A stretch of DNA of 64,000 nucleotides from Odontocerum albicorne (lineage: Eukaryota; Arthropoda; Insecta; Trichoptera; Odontoceridae). The position numbers and the translations under genes were made by a program. The stretch is from positions 37,478,144-37,542,143 of the forward strand of contig OX463855.1 in NCBI GenBank assembly GCA_949825065.1, read 5' to 3'. Under the pieces are notes generated by a model. It was not told the origin of the DNA and ran no database searches. It saw only the letters and a program-made list of their open reading frames with translations. Below, piece by piece: positions 43,455-53,781 of this stretch; position 1 is the stretch's first letter; every line of letters begins with the position of its first letter.

Positions 43455-43970
43455 TGAGCGATTCGAGCAAATTGAAGAATTTCGCTATTTAGGTAATATT
43501 TTCTCATTTGATCGAAGAGTTAGAGAGATATTGAACGGCGGGTAGCGATCGGTAATTAAGTCAATGGGTTACTAAAACATAAATACTCAGACCGAACAGT
43601 ATTAATTTCTAAATACTGCCGAATATGAAATATGGGAGTGAAACGTTGATACGGAAAAATATTGAAAAGGGCCGAATAAACGCTGTAGAGGGTGGCAAGG
43701 ACTGACATAATACGGAATAAAGTGATTAGGGATGAATGACAATTTAAAGCTGATGTTTTGAGTAAGATGAAGAAGAGTGCTCTGAGATGGTTTGGGCACG
43801 TGTAACGAATGAATGAAGAAAGACTAGTAAAACAAGAGTGAAAGGTATAATAGAGGAAGACCAAGGAAAGACTGGTGAAAGTAATCAAGTGTGCGATATT
43901 TTGAAAAAAAAAAAGAAACTTTAAAAGTCAGAGAAATTGTAAGAGCTTCATTAGGAAGTATATGAATATT
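43455..43970 (+). pseudogene. LINE-A ORF2 tail copy
   Basis: FEQIEEFRYLGNIFS, RRV near the start, then aaatatgggagtgaaacgtt (YGSET position). Then atacggaataaagtgattag, ttgagtaagatgaagaagag and tttgggcacgtg. Frames shift several times. This sister copy was used to show that the 34-bp and 49-bp arrays are expansions of LINE-A. Confidence 0.75.
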
Positions 43971-44500
43971 GGGAGTCGCGATATTAATGTCGGGTGCTCT
44001 CTTTTCTCTACCAACCCCTACAGCAAGTTGGCATGGAGTATAAGAAATACTTTCACAATGACAATGTTGGCATGACAAATCAAGGTAAAATGTAAAAAGT
44101 GATTTTCTTAAATTAACAAGTCTACTATTGTAGATCGGACTTGCATAGTTCCATTGATGGAACAGGCGCCAAATTACAGTTAAAACAACCGTCCCACAGT
44201 GAGAAATGTAATCTGGCGTATACAAACAATGTCAGATTGGATTTCGGATTATTTAGTTTAAAGGCGTAGGCCCTAAAATCGGTACTCGGACTTTTAATGG
44301 ATTTTCAGTTCGAGCATACATATTTACTCAGGAGCTTCCAGCTGAAATTAATTACAACCCTAAAGTGTATTTATTTTTTTACAAAAGCAAACCGATATCA
44401 TTCATACTAATGGTTTTTCCTTTTATTATATTCTAAAATATGTCTTCGTAAAATAAACACTTCCCTTCGTCTTCCTCTCTCGCCCCTTCAACTTACATAA
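43971..44500. other. Unassigned stretch
   Basis: It follows the LINE-A copy. A 133-codon minus frame (44225-43824) overlaps LINE-A and is not convincing. Confidence 0.4.
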
Positions 44501-44504
44501 GCAC

Positions 44505-44990
44505 TATAAATTTGTTTTAGCACTTTTATTGCAAATACAATCTGGCGGGCGTATTTCCAGTTGACAATCTCTTCCAACCAACCAGACAAAAGTAAATGAA
44601 GCAAATTACATTGTTGCATAAATCATTCCAATGACTATCCATCCCCACGAAATCCATAAACATATACGTGAGAACATGAGAAGACGGACAATCACCCGAA
44701 CATTATTTTTCATATAAAGTGAGATATCATCAATCAAAAGGAAAGGAAGGGATGGTGGAGAGGAAAGGAAAAGAAAAATCAGGAATGAAGCACGTTATTT
44801 TACTGACTAGAAATTAAGAGATTTTTCAGTCGCTTCTTAAAGCATGCCAAGGACGGAGCGAGTCTTATATTGATTTGTAACTGATTCCAGAGTCTCACTG
44901 CATGGACAGTAAAGGACGACGTAAAAAAAGAGAAGCGTTAAACTGGAAAGGCCAATAAACAATCTTTGTTTGAGCGTAGCGCTAATCCAT
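44505..44990 (-). mobile_element. LINE-B 3' end copy
   Basis: Minus strand contains the C-terminal coding block (cagtgagactctggaatcag, gcatgctttaagaagcgact), gattgtccgtcttctc and the tail ggttggttggaagagattgt, gcaataaaagtgctaaaac. Confidence 0.8.
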
Positions 44991-45039
44991 GATTGGAAAG
45001 ACGCTGAAAATTTGTTATGTTAGTATTTGTTTATTCATT

Positions 45040-45700
45040 TATTCCACATGCTACAACCATCATTGAGTGCTCTTCGTCATCTTACTTAAAGCATCATTCG
45101 AAGTTCACATTCATCTCCAATGACTTCATCATACTTAAAGCATCATTCGAAGTTCACATTCATCTCCAATCACTTCATCTTACTTAAAACATCATTCGAA
45201 GTTCACATTCATCTCCAATTACTTCATCTTACTTAAAGCATTATTCGAAGTTCACATTATTCTCCAATCACTTCATCTTACTTAAAGCATCATTCGAAGT
45301 TCACATTCTTCTCCAATCACTTTATCTTACTTAAAGCATCATTCGAAGTTCACATTCTTCTCCAATCACTTCATCTTACTTAAAGCATCATTCGAAGTTC
45401 ACATTCGTCTCCAATCACTTCATCTTACTTAAAGCATCATTCGAAGTTCACATTCGTCTCCAATCACTTCATCTTACTTAAAGCATCATTCGAAGTTCAC
45501 ATTCGTCTCCAATCACTTCATCTTACTTAAAACATCATTCGAAGTTCACATTCATCTACAATCACTTCATCTTACTTAAAACATCATTCGAAGTTCAAAT
45601 TCATCTCCAATCACTTCATATTACTTAAAGGATCATTCGAAGTTCACATTCATCTGCAATCACTTCATCATGTATTTTATCATACAGATAAAACCAGGAG
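45040..45700 (-). pseudogene. LINE-A fragment carrying a 49-bp array
   Basis: To the right, the minus strand reads LYDKIHDEV (the YDRIRNEV position) into the array. To the left, it reads agtaagatgacgaagagcac and catgtggaataaatg (the SKMKKS..L..WFGHVE.M position). Array and flanks form one collinear LINE-A segment. Confidence 0.75.
45075..45665. repeat. 49-bp satellite built from LINE-A codons, 12 copies
   Basis: Minus-strand unit: gaagtgattggagacgaatg, tgaacttcgaatgatgcttt, aagtaag. This is the LINE-A coding segment NEVIRDECELK...LSK. Starts at 45375 and 45424 confirm a 49-base period. Confidence 0.95.
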
Positions 45701-45955
45701 TTTTGTTCTCATAGCACGCGTTTCTTTAGTATTTTTTTGGGTTCTTACAGTATTTTTGATCTCTATTTGTAATCTCATACCTACATCAAAATTGGTGCTT
45801 ATATACTTGAAATATCATCCTGAAAGAATTCGTTGAGATTGCAAAGTGACTGTACTGCAGTCCATCCTTTTTCGAAGAGATAAATCATGATATGACGAAT
45901 ATGAAGATAGTTATTGACACGCATTTTTACTACCTAAGTAGTAACGAATATATTA

Positions 45956-46170
45956 TAGTTCGGAAATTCTAGGATGAGTCCTGTGACAGCTCACAAATTT
46001 GCCACAATACAACCTTGTAACGATGTTAAGCAATTTTAATTAGTTTATCAACTTTAATATAAGCCTCAATTCGAATAAATAAATAGTTATTTAGGTAAAT
46101 ACATTACATAAGGTTGTATTGAGGCGAATTTATGAGCTGTCACAGGACTCATTCTATAATTTCCGAACTA
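45956..46170. mobile_element. Tc1/mariner-type MITE, 215 bp
   Basis: Inverted ends tagttcggaaatt...gagtcctgtgacagctca and reverse complement, about 65 bp each. TA lies outside both ends (45954-45955 and 46171-46172). No coding frame. Confidence 0.75.
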
Positions 46171-46172
46171 TA

Positions 46173-46471
46173 GTGAAAAAATCAAACAAAATTATAAATT
46201 TGACAGATTTGAAAAACACCAGTAAAACGATCGTTAACTATGCACCAACCTAATATTTATCAAATTATGTAGTTTATCGTGTGTTTCTATAAAGTCAGTT
46301 TTTGTTCTTACTTCAAAATTTACTAAAAATATAAATTGATTTTTTTATCGATACCAATATCGAAATGAGCCCTTAATAATTGTCTCTTGTGTGTATCAAA
46401 TAAAACGGAACCTTTCAAAAGCTCAATTTTTTTGTATGTCATCTTCGAAATCGCATTGTAAAGCGAAAAGT
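46173..46471. other. Unassigned AT-rich stretch
   Basis: No gene or TE recognised. Confidence 0.4.
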
Positions 46472-47320
46472 GAAAATCATTCGAGAAAGAGTTCTGTCGG
46501 AGATAGCGAGGCTCCTCGATATTAGTTTTTGTTTTACTAGATACCCTATATTTCAAACATCACAGCATCAGTACACATTTACACTATATGTGAACATACA
46601 CGTATGTTCTACTCTACTCACATTTGCACTTCACAAAGCTGAAAATCATTCGAGAAAGAGTTCTGTCGGAGATAGCGAGGCTCCTCGATATTAGTTTTTG
46701 TTGTACTAGATACCCTATCTTTCAAACATCACAGCATCAGTACACATTTACACTATATGTGAACATACACGTATGTTCTACTCTACTCACATTTGCACTT
46801 CACAAAGCTGAAAATCATTCGATAAAGAGTTCTGTCGGAAGATGGCGAGGCTTCTCGATATCTGTTTTTGTTTTGCTAGATACCCTATCTTTCAAACATC
46901 ACAGCATCAGTACACATTTACACTATATGTGAACATACACGTATGTTCTACTCTACTCACATTTGCACTTCATAAAGCTGAAAATCATTCGAGAAGGAGT
47001 TCTGTCGGAAGATGGCGAGGCTTCTCGATATCTGTTCTTGTTTTGCTAGATAACCTATCTTTCAAACATCACAGCATCAGTACACATTTACACTATATTT
47101 GAACACACACGTATGTTCCACTCTACTCACATTTGCACTTCACAAAGCTGAAAATCATTCGAGAAGGAGTTCTGTCGGAAGATGGCAAGGCTCCTCGACG
47201 TCTGTTTTTATTTTGCTAGATACCCTATCTTTCAAACATCACAGCTTCAGTACACATTTGTACTATATTTATACATACACATATGTTCCACTCTACTCAC
47301 ATTTGCCCTTTACATATGTT
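46472..47320. repeat. 169-170-bp tandem repeat, five copies
   Basis: The marker gaaaatcattcgagaa recurs at 46472, 46641, 46810, 46980 and 47150. Units contain gttctgtcgga, ctagataccctat and catcacagcatcagtacaca. Overlapping frames over the units are artefacts of the repeat. It abuts LINE-A at the right. Confidence 0.95.
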
Positions 47321-47324
47321 TTGT

Positions 47325-47545
47325 TATTCGTTCTTCATTCATGCGTTCCATATGCTCAAACCATCTTAGCATGCTCTTCTTCATCTTACTCAACACATCA
47401 CCTTTAATTTCATATTCATTCCGTATTCCGTGTAAATGTTCACCTCATGCATTTTTCTAAATGCATGCATTTATTCAGCTCTTTTTCAAATCCACGTTTT
47501 ACTCCCATACAACAAAATTGGCACATAATACTTATTTTTTTATTA
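47325..47545 (-). pseudogene. LINE-A tail fragment
   Basis: Minus strand has ttgagtaagatgaagaagag, catgctaagatggtttgagc and atatggaacgcatgaatgaa (the SKMKKSMLRWFEHMERMNEE position). Confidence 0.65.
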
Positions 47546-47700
47546 AACAAAGTAATATATGGTATAAATATTTGTCAAGGCTATACCTATATACAAATTT
47601 ATTACTTAACTTACCTTATTTTTGTATTAAAATTTATGCACTTACCTATACTTAATCTTATTTTCCAATATGTCATTTAATTTTTTATTTTTATAATCAT

Positions 47701-48164
47701 AATATATGATTTCTTAGAATTAGTTAACACCTACATACTACTTATAACTAGATAACAATTCTTACAACTAATTATTTAGCAAGTCCACTCGCTCAGGCTA
47801 CTTGTATTCCATCACATTCACTCCAAAATACTATTGTTCGCTTCAAATATATACATTTTTATTTATAGTTAAGGCATTAACATTGTGGAGGTTTAAAAAC
47901 ATTGTAATTTGTTTTATCAAACACGGTTTATTTTACTTTATGTAACTGTATATCGTTACAAAAAGTGGAACAAACAGTGTTTTATAAAATCAATTACAAT
48001 ATACATTTTTTTGTTTCCTATCGCTACATACTGTTCAATATCCCTTTTAACTCTTCCATCATCTGAGAAAATACTAACTAAATAGGGAAATTCCTCAAAT
48101 TACTTGTATTTTTCATTATTCACTTTTTCAACTTATGGAGGCTATTAATATGAATTGTAATGCT
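47701..48164. repeat. Tandem segmental duplication, copy 1
   Basis: Starts aatatatgatttcttagaat and ends ttaatatgaattgtaatgct. It contains a Penelope terminal-repeat remnant (47865-48000) and a LINE-A scrap (minus, 47990-48110). Confidence 0.85.
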
Positions 48165-48188
48165 ATTATTATTTATAAATTTTAATTT

Positions 48189-48588
48189 AATATATGATTT
48201 CTTAGAATTAGGTAACACCTACATACTACTTATAACTAGATAACAATTCTTACAACTAATTATTTAGCAAGAAAAAGTCCACTCGCTCAGGCTACTTGTA
48301 TTCCATCACATTCACTCAAAAATACTATTGTTCGCTTCAAATATATGCATTTTTATTTATATAATAGTTAAGGTATTAACATTGTGAAGGTTTAAAGACA
48401 CTATAATTTGTTTTATCAAACACTGTTTATTTTACTTTTTGTAACGGTATACCGTTACTTAATATCCCTCTTAACTCTTCCATCATCTGAGAAAATACTA
48501 CCTAAATAGAGAAATTCCTCAATTTACTTGTATCTTTCATTATTCCCTTTTTCAACTTATGGAGGCTATTAATATGAATTGTAATGCT
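48189..48588. repeat. Tandem segmental duplication, copy 2
   Basis: Same start and end as copy 1, with the same Penelope insertion (48360-48460) but about 65 bp shorter, because the second terminal-repeat arm and adjacent bases are gone. The minus-strand LINE-A scrap reads IEEFLYLGSIFSDDGRVKRD. Confidence 0.85.
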
Positions 48589-49020
48589 TTTTTAATATGG
48601 AGCGTATCTTACGATGACTAGACATTCTCCCTAATGTTATTCGAACTACAATTGGGAACAGAAAAGCGCTTTCTGGAATAAGAATCGGATTTATAACGTG
48701 ATTGATGTTTGGAGTATGATTGATGCATCCTACGTGAGGTTTCGTTTTCAAATCGATCTTCTTTAAAAAAAGACTGAAGCAAATTTGGGAGGAAATCATT
48801 TGTTATACAAAACATGTACTAAACAGATTTCGGTTGTAATTTGCTAACTCTCACCCTTCGCAGTTAACTTTAATGCCGATTTTGATTATTTATTGGTAAT
48901 GAGTTTTCATTCTTTCATTCATTCATTCAAGTACATATATCTGTTGCCAGTCTTGAAATACTTTAATAGTGATATCAATTATTTTAATCAGTTCAACTTT
49001 GGAACGATTCACAATGTGAT
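48589..49020. other. Unassigned; one minus frame 48799-48569
   Basis: The minus frame includes GRMSSHRKIRSILKKHYNS, faintly like the linker before the Penelope endonuclease. It is too weak to call. Confidence 0.3.
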
Positions 49021-49024
49021 CCGA

Positions 49025-49495
49025 AAATGCCAGTAAAGTTAAAAGGAAAAGTATACCAAACGATTGTCAGACCCGCACTCCTCTATGGCTCCGAATGCTG
49101 GACGATGTATAACTCTTACTCTAGGCAACTAGAAACTGCTGAAATGCGCATGCTAAGATGGTCACCAGGTGTGTCCCTAAGAGACAAAATAAGAAGCTCA
49201 CGCATTCGTGGAAGCCTGGGTGTTACAGACATCAACAGCAAGATGGAGGAGAGGTGATTGAGATGGTATGGGCACGTTGGACGCAGAGCACCCGATCACA
49301 TTGTGAACCAAGCAATCTCCATGTATCTTCCTCGAATAACAACCAGAGGAAGACCAAAGAATTCATGGGTGGTGCAAAAATATAACCTGATGCAGAGGCA
49401 CGGCCTGGGGGACGTAGTCCGGGACAAAAGAGCATACAACCTGAGGACGAGGAGAGCTGACCCCAAAAATCTTCGCAGACAATGAGTTGGGATGG
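49025..49495 (+). pseudogene. LINE-G (RTE) ORF2 C-terminus
   Basis: MPVKLKGKVYQTIVRPALLY, GSECWTMYNSYSRQLETAEM, RMLRWSPGVSLRDKIRSS, IRGSLGVTDINSKMEER, TGA (49255-49257), LRWYGHVGRRAPDHIV, then TTRGRPKNSW, a tail and a stop. The VP.KLKGK.YRT..RPALLYG.ECW..AEMRMLRW and LRWYGHV.RR motifs are the RTE signature. A single stop separates two parts of one frame. Confidence 0.85.
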
Positions 49496-49639
49496 AGCCA
49501 GGGAGAGAGAGGTTCCACTTTGGAACGATCTTTCTGGCTCAAATCAGATGTGCTTAATCCTTATCGATATTTAAAAATATATAATTATCATCAAGCATCA
49601 TGACTCCCATGATAAGTATCATGACTCTCATGATAACCC

Positions 49640-49875
49640 TTGATGACTATTTTCCCTTTGATTCGAAGAACACTTGTTACGGATAGTCCTGTGGCGTTTC
49701 TCACTTGGTCAGTCCAACGCATCGGGACTTTTTCTTTTGTGCGTCGTTCTTTCCTTCCGGACTTCCAGTGACCACAAGACTCTTCAAACTGTATTTTTGG
49801 TCACGAGCAATATACCCAAAGAATCAAAGGACTCGTCGAAGGTAAATTGTCTTTTGAGAGGTCTTCTCTCTTTGG
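49640..49875 (-). pseudogene. LINE-H RT-tail fragment
   Basis: Minus strand: FFGYIARDQKYSLKSLVVTG, SPEGKNDAQKKKSRCVGLTK. It matches FGHIARRD..SLEKLVVTGK.EGKR.RGR...RW.DQ of insect LINE tails. Degenerate. Confidence 0.6.
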
Positions 49876-49884
49876 TCTAGGTAA

Positions 49885-49985
49885 CGTGTTCAAATTCAGA
49901 GCCCCACAGGATGCAAACGACAATCATACCTGGCGAGTTTATTGCCATGGGGCAATATCTACCAACTTTGTCTTCAGATAAAACG
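49885..49985 (-). mobile_element. LINE-B/SINE tail fragment
   Basis: Minus strand: gttggtagatattgccccat, ggcaataaactcgccagg. Confidence 0.6.
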
Positions 49986-50139
49986 CTGAAGAGTTCTATT
50001 TGATCTTCGTATTGTTAAAAACACCTCTAGCAATACCTATCTCTAAAGGTAGCACATTTCCGAGACCCATATTTAAAGTAACTGTAGCACAAAAATATTT
50101 AAATTCATAAACTCAGGTTAACACGGATGTAATTTATGC

Positions 50140-50632
50140 GTAAGGCTAAGGTCACACCAAAGTACTTCGCTAGGTGCTACGTGACTAATAGACTAGGTAA
50201 CTTCATGCTTGGCCACACCAAAGTGCTTCGCACAAATTCATTTGACATTTGGGAGCGGTTGAGTCAACAAACGAAACCACTCTCAAAACTGACCAATTTC
50301 ATTACAACTTACCATCTTTATTAACTTCCTGTGCAACTTCATTCCAAAGTAATTTTATTACAGGTACATTTTCGTATAATTTGCTCGATGGGTTCCACAA
50401 AGACTCCCTTTTATACACAGCTGTTATGAAAGCTTCCGCCATCTTGTAAAATCCCTTGGTGACACAATAAAATTAACGAACACGTCTGTTCGCTAGGAGA
50501 CTCACTAGGTGACTTATCGCATGTAGTGTGGCGCGATAGTATGCGGTGCGTTGGTTCACTAGGATATGTCACCTAGCTCGCAGCGTAGCTCTAAGCACCA
50601 AGCGAGCTCCTACCTGTGTGGCCGAGGCCTAA
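50140..50632. mobile_element. MITE with GGCCACAC-type inverted ends
   Basis: The left end taaggctaaggtcacacc and the right end, reverse complemented ttaggcctcggccacacag, are imperfect inverted repeats. Internal gctaggtgctacgtgac and cactaggtgacttatcgc repeats also face each other. No coding frame. The superfamily is uncertain. Confidence 0.6.
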
Positions 50633-50854
50633 GGGTATATCCTTATTTGGGTATAAGTCTCTACATTTCAGCAACGTATTCCCAATAATGACGACCATCT
50701 ACATTAAAAATATCTATTATATCCAGATATGGACTTACCCAATTGTTGTATTCTCACTATGAATGAACTGCAACGTGATTTTGATACATTGTAATTTTTA
50801 AAGGTTCCTTGTGTTTCTACTAGGATTATGAAAACCAATTTGACGCGATTTTAT

Positions 50855-51240
50855 TTATTTATAAAGGACAATTTCAAATAGCGCCGTCTAGAGAGCAAAC
50901 TCTCTTCAAGGGTTCTACAACTTGGGACTCGAACCCACCACTAGCAAACTCTATTCAAGGGTTCTCGAACTTGGGACTCGAACCCACCACTAGCAAACTC
51001 TCTTCAAGGGTTCTCCAACTTGGGACTCGAACCCACCACTAGCAAACTCTCTTCAAGGGTTCTCGAACTTGGGACTCGAACCCACCACTAGCAAACTCTC
51101 TTCAAAGGTTCTCCAACTTGGGACTCGAACCCACCACTAGCAAACTCTCTTCAAGGGTTCTCGAACTTGGGACTCGAACCCACCACTAGCAAACTCTCTT
51201 CAAAGGTTCTCCAACTTGGGACTCGAACCCACCACTAGCA
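50855..51240 (-). repeat. LINE-E tail with 49-bp array, seven copies
   Basis: The right-to-left LINE-E tail (gggttcgagtcccaagttcg, gagagtttgctctc, gacggcgctatttgaaatt) has its inner 49 bp repeated from 50895 to 51238. Alternate units differ (ggttctcg versus aaggttctcc), so the later copies expanded as a 98-bp dimer. Confidence 0.9.
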
Positions 51241-51336
51241 AACAAACACGTCAGCAAATCATGCGTAACACTTTCTTTATACATTGTACAACTTTATGGG
51301 ACCAGTCGATTGCCACGTGATATTTTACTATGCGTA

Positions 51337-51707
51337 TCCAGAAAGTAAGTGTACTGAGGCTCTCACGACCGGATGGATTTTATTTTCGACATGTTGGCTA
51401 CACTTCCCCTGACCTAGCACCTTCAGATTACTATCTCTTTACCTCCCTAAAGCTGCACATGGGTGGAAAAAGGTTTTCAACCGACGAGGAGGTAAAGGAG
51501 GAGGTGGAGAAGTGGACGGAGGGGTTGGCGGGAAACTACTTCGAGGAAGGCATCAAAAAGTTGATACCCCGCTTCATCACCTGCATTGAGAGGAATGGCG
51601 ACTATGTCGAAAAATAGCTTACATATGTACTAATGTAACCACGTATTTTTTTTGTTTCAATAAAAAAAATTGTAACCTACAAAAATTCAGTACACTTACT
51701 TTCTGGA
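51337..51707 (+). mobile_element. Internally deleted mariner
   Basis: Perfect 21-bp terminal inverted repeats (tccagaaagtaagtgtactg plus a at the left, the exact complement at the right) with TA immediately outside (51335-51336 and 51708-51709). 371 bp long: only the last fifth of the transposase gene remains. Confidence 0.93.
51366..51617 (+). pseudogene. Mariner transposase C-terminus
   Basis: Frame: GYTSPDLAPSDYYLFTSLKL, GGKRFSTDEEVKEEV, FEEGIKKLIPRFITCIERNG, DYVEK, stop. The Asp of SDYYLF (codon 51426-51428) is the third catalytic residue of DD34D transposases. The N-terminal HTH and first two catalytic Asp are deleted. Confidence 0.9.
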
Positions 51708-51879
51708 TATGCCTCGTATTACAATCAATCAGAAAGACGTTAATGGAGCCTTAAGTGAATATCAGATAGGAATCATTTTTTTTAAACCTGTGGTCCAGCG
51801 GGAATTGAACCCGATACCCCTGAGTTAGAAGACAAACGTCTTACCAATTAGGCCACGGAGGTGGTCGGATATATTAAGG

Positions 51880-52200
51880 ATATTTATTTATTTTCTCAAT
51901 ACAGGCTTAGCCCAATTACATTGAAAAATATAAAACTTGTTAACATAAAAAAAAAACAAAATTATATGCACACATATCATACACACATATTATATATTCA
52001 AAGTCACTTAAGTACGTTGATGAGTGCTTTCTAACGCGCTCAATCTTAGAAGATAACTTTATTTTGTTTTTTGTAATGTGATATGAAATATGTCAATATC
52101 CGAAGCAGTCCCGTTCAAAAGAGTTAAGGCCCTTCCAACAGGCATAGCGGCTGGAAGACCCGTTCTTGCGTATATTTTGAGAACAGTTCTATGAATGATA
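51880..52200 (-). mobile_element. LINE-I 3' end, minus copy
   Basis: Reverse complement of 53040-53415: acgggtcttccagccgctat, tgttggaagggccttaactc, cgggactgcttcggatattg, then gggctaagcctgtattgaga, and an (AAATA) tail. Confidence 0.7.
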
Positions 52201-52253
52201 TTGTGGATAATGACTTTATACAAAAAAAAAATTATACCAAATATGAGATATAA

Positions 52254-52553
52254 TTAATTAAATTTCTCGACGCAGTATGCGTTAAAAAAAACAAACAACT
52301 CTATTTCAGCACCAACGCCATTAATTATTTCACACTTTTTTACCGTCAAATGCAAATTTAAGGGTCCGCCCATTATTTTAAAAACAATGTTTTGCAAATA
52401 CTGTATTGGTCGACGAGCTGTAAACAAAATCACACCTCCGTGTATCCTTTGTTTTGCTAAACCATATTTGTTTAACAAACAGCCCAACCGGAATTCGCGT
52501 CTTGGAGTGTGTTGTTTAAATAACCATTGAAAACAAACAACAGAATGCTTGTT
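52254..52553 (-). CDS. Unrecognised 99-codon open frame
   Basis: Minus strand: HSVVCFQWLFKQHTPRREF, LGCLLNKYGLAKQRIHGGVI, FTARRPIQYLQNIVFKIMGG, PLNLHLTVKKCEIINGVGAE. It is open from a TAA upstream to a TAA at 52254. The residue mix looks protein-like, but no family is recognised. It may be a TE coding scrap lying between the two LINE-I copies. Confidence 0.25.
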   Translation of the reverse strand, partial: NKHSVVCFQWLFKQHTPRREFRLGCLLNKYGLAKQRIHGGVILFTARRPIQYLQNIVFKIMGGPLNLHLTVKKCEIINGVGAEIELFVFFNAYCVEKFN

Positions 52554-52689
52554 TTAAATGTTAGAAGTGCTTTTTCATTACAATTTTTTGGCACTTCAGC
52601 CTTTGGTGCCTGTGGCGCCTTTATCTTGGGTTCGATCGATTTTTTGTGCGTGCGAAGCTTAAAAAGGTATGTTTGAATTTGCTTTATAT

Positions 52690-52750
52690 ATTTTTATTAA
52701 TACTGAGTTTGAATTCCAAGTTAGAGCGCCCTTAAAGATAATCAGGTCTC
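52690..52750 (+). mobile_element. LINE-E tail fragment
   Basis: gagtttgaattccaagttag followed by agcgcccttaaagataatc matches the LINE-E terminal block. Confidence 0.5.
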
Positions 52751-52755
52751 TAAAC

Positions 52756-52870
52756 CAGCGGTCTGCAAACATTTTTCATAAAGGACCAAATAGTAAATAT
52801 TTTAGGCTCTGTGGGCCAAGAGGCAAATTCAACGATATTTATATAAGAAGTTTGGTGTCTATCCATGGTT
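52756..52870 (+). mobile_element. hAT terminal fragment (Charlie/MER58-like wording)
   Basis: cagcggtctgcaaacatttt, aaaggaccaaatagtaaata, ttttaggctctgtgggcca. This is a typical hAT terminus and, as recalled, very close to the ends of mammalian MER58/Charlie-type elements. The other end is not found. Confidence 0.55.
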
Positions 52871-53039
52871 TTATCCTACTCAGTTTCTGCTGGGCATCTT
52901 CGGGTATAACTCCTTGAGCGTAAAAAGAGATCTGCGTCTCCTGGTATACGTTGTCAAACTCGTTCGAGGAGTTGTGAGCTGTCCAGCATTACTACAAAGA
53001 TAAGCGTTAAATGTTCCTAACAATTACACTAGACTGCGC

Positions 53040-53415
53040 CGGCAAGAACTGTTCTCAATAACATACGTAAGAACGGGTCTTCCAGCCGCTATCTATGCCT
53101 GTTGGAAGGGCCTTAACTCTTCTGAACGGGACTGCTTTGGATATTGACATATTTCATATCACATTACCAAAAGCAAAAGTAAATTTACTTCTAAGATTTA
53201 GCGCGTTAGAAAGCACTCATCAACGTATTTAAGTGACTTTGAATATATGTGTATGTTTGTGTGTATATCATATATGTAATGTATGCATGTACATTATTTT
53301 ATGTAATTATATATTTTTTTTTATTCTATGTAATTCTTCTTTATTTTTAATATGTCTTGAATTTTTCAAAGTAATTGGGCTAAGCCTGTTTTGAGAAAAT
53401 AAATAAATATATAAA
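53040..53415 (+). mobile_element. LINE-I 3' end, plus copy
   Basis: Inverted partner of 51880-52200, about 1 kb away, ending gggctaagcctgttttgaga, aaataaataaatata. No clear protein motif is left. Confidence 0.7.
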
Positions 53416-53449
53416 GAAGGCCTACTGACATAAAAAGAATTTCAGACAT

Positions 53450-53515
53450 CTGTGGAGCTGCAAGAGGTGGACATTTGTGGAGCTGCAAGAGGTGAACATT
53501 TGTGGATCCATCTGT
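53450..53515. repeat. Short 26-bp repeat, 2-3 copies
   Basis: gacatttgtggagctgcaag and aggtg repeated with one variant. Confidence 0.8.
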
Positions 53516-53781
53516 GAGAAAATGTGTACATAAGTACGATAATAAACTTAACTAATATAATATTTAAAACAAACATGCAAACTTTCATCAGAATGTTCTT
53601 AATCGTTACTTAAATATGTAAATTTTAGAAATCAGAATTCTTTAAAAATCTGCCGGGCACTGGGAAAGTTTGTCTTGATTTTGCTCCAGTCTTAAAATGT
53701 TAAAAAAATGGGGACAAAGATCATTATTGGAAAAGAAGCTCAATAAGATATGATAAAAACCTTAAATTGTGGATCTACAAA

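Larger units (their letters stand above)
51245..51870 (-). mobile_element. tRNA-derived SINE split by a mariner insertion
   Basis: Head on the minus strand (51870-51790): cctccgtggcctaattggta (A box region), gtcttctaactcagg, tatcgggttcaattcccgct (B box region). Body 51780-51710. The tail resumes beyond the mariner, with cacgtggcaatcgactggtc and caatgtataaagaaagtgtt. Head-tail order matches 41398-41625. Acceptor-stem pairing fails, so this is not a tRNA gene. Confidence 0.75.

Noticed and set aside
43824..44225. 133-codon minus frame
   Set aside because: Overlaps LINE-A tail sequence on the opposite strand and has no protein-like conservation that I can see.
46470..47460. Series of overlapping 74-102-codon frames
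   Set aside because: They recur every 169-170 bp with the tandem repeat and are by-products of its period.
51790..51870. tRNA-Arg-like sequence (minus strand)
   Set aside because: A and B boxes are good, but the acceptor stem does not pair and the sequence continues into a SINE body and LINE-like tail shared with 41398-41625, so it is a SINE head.
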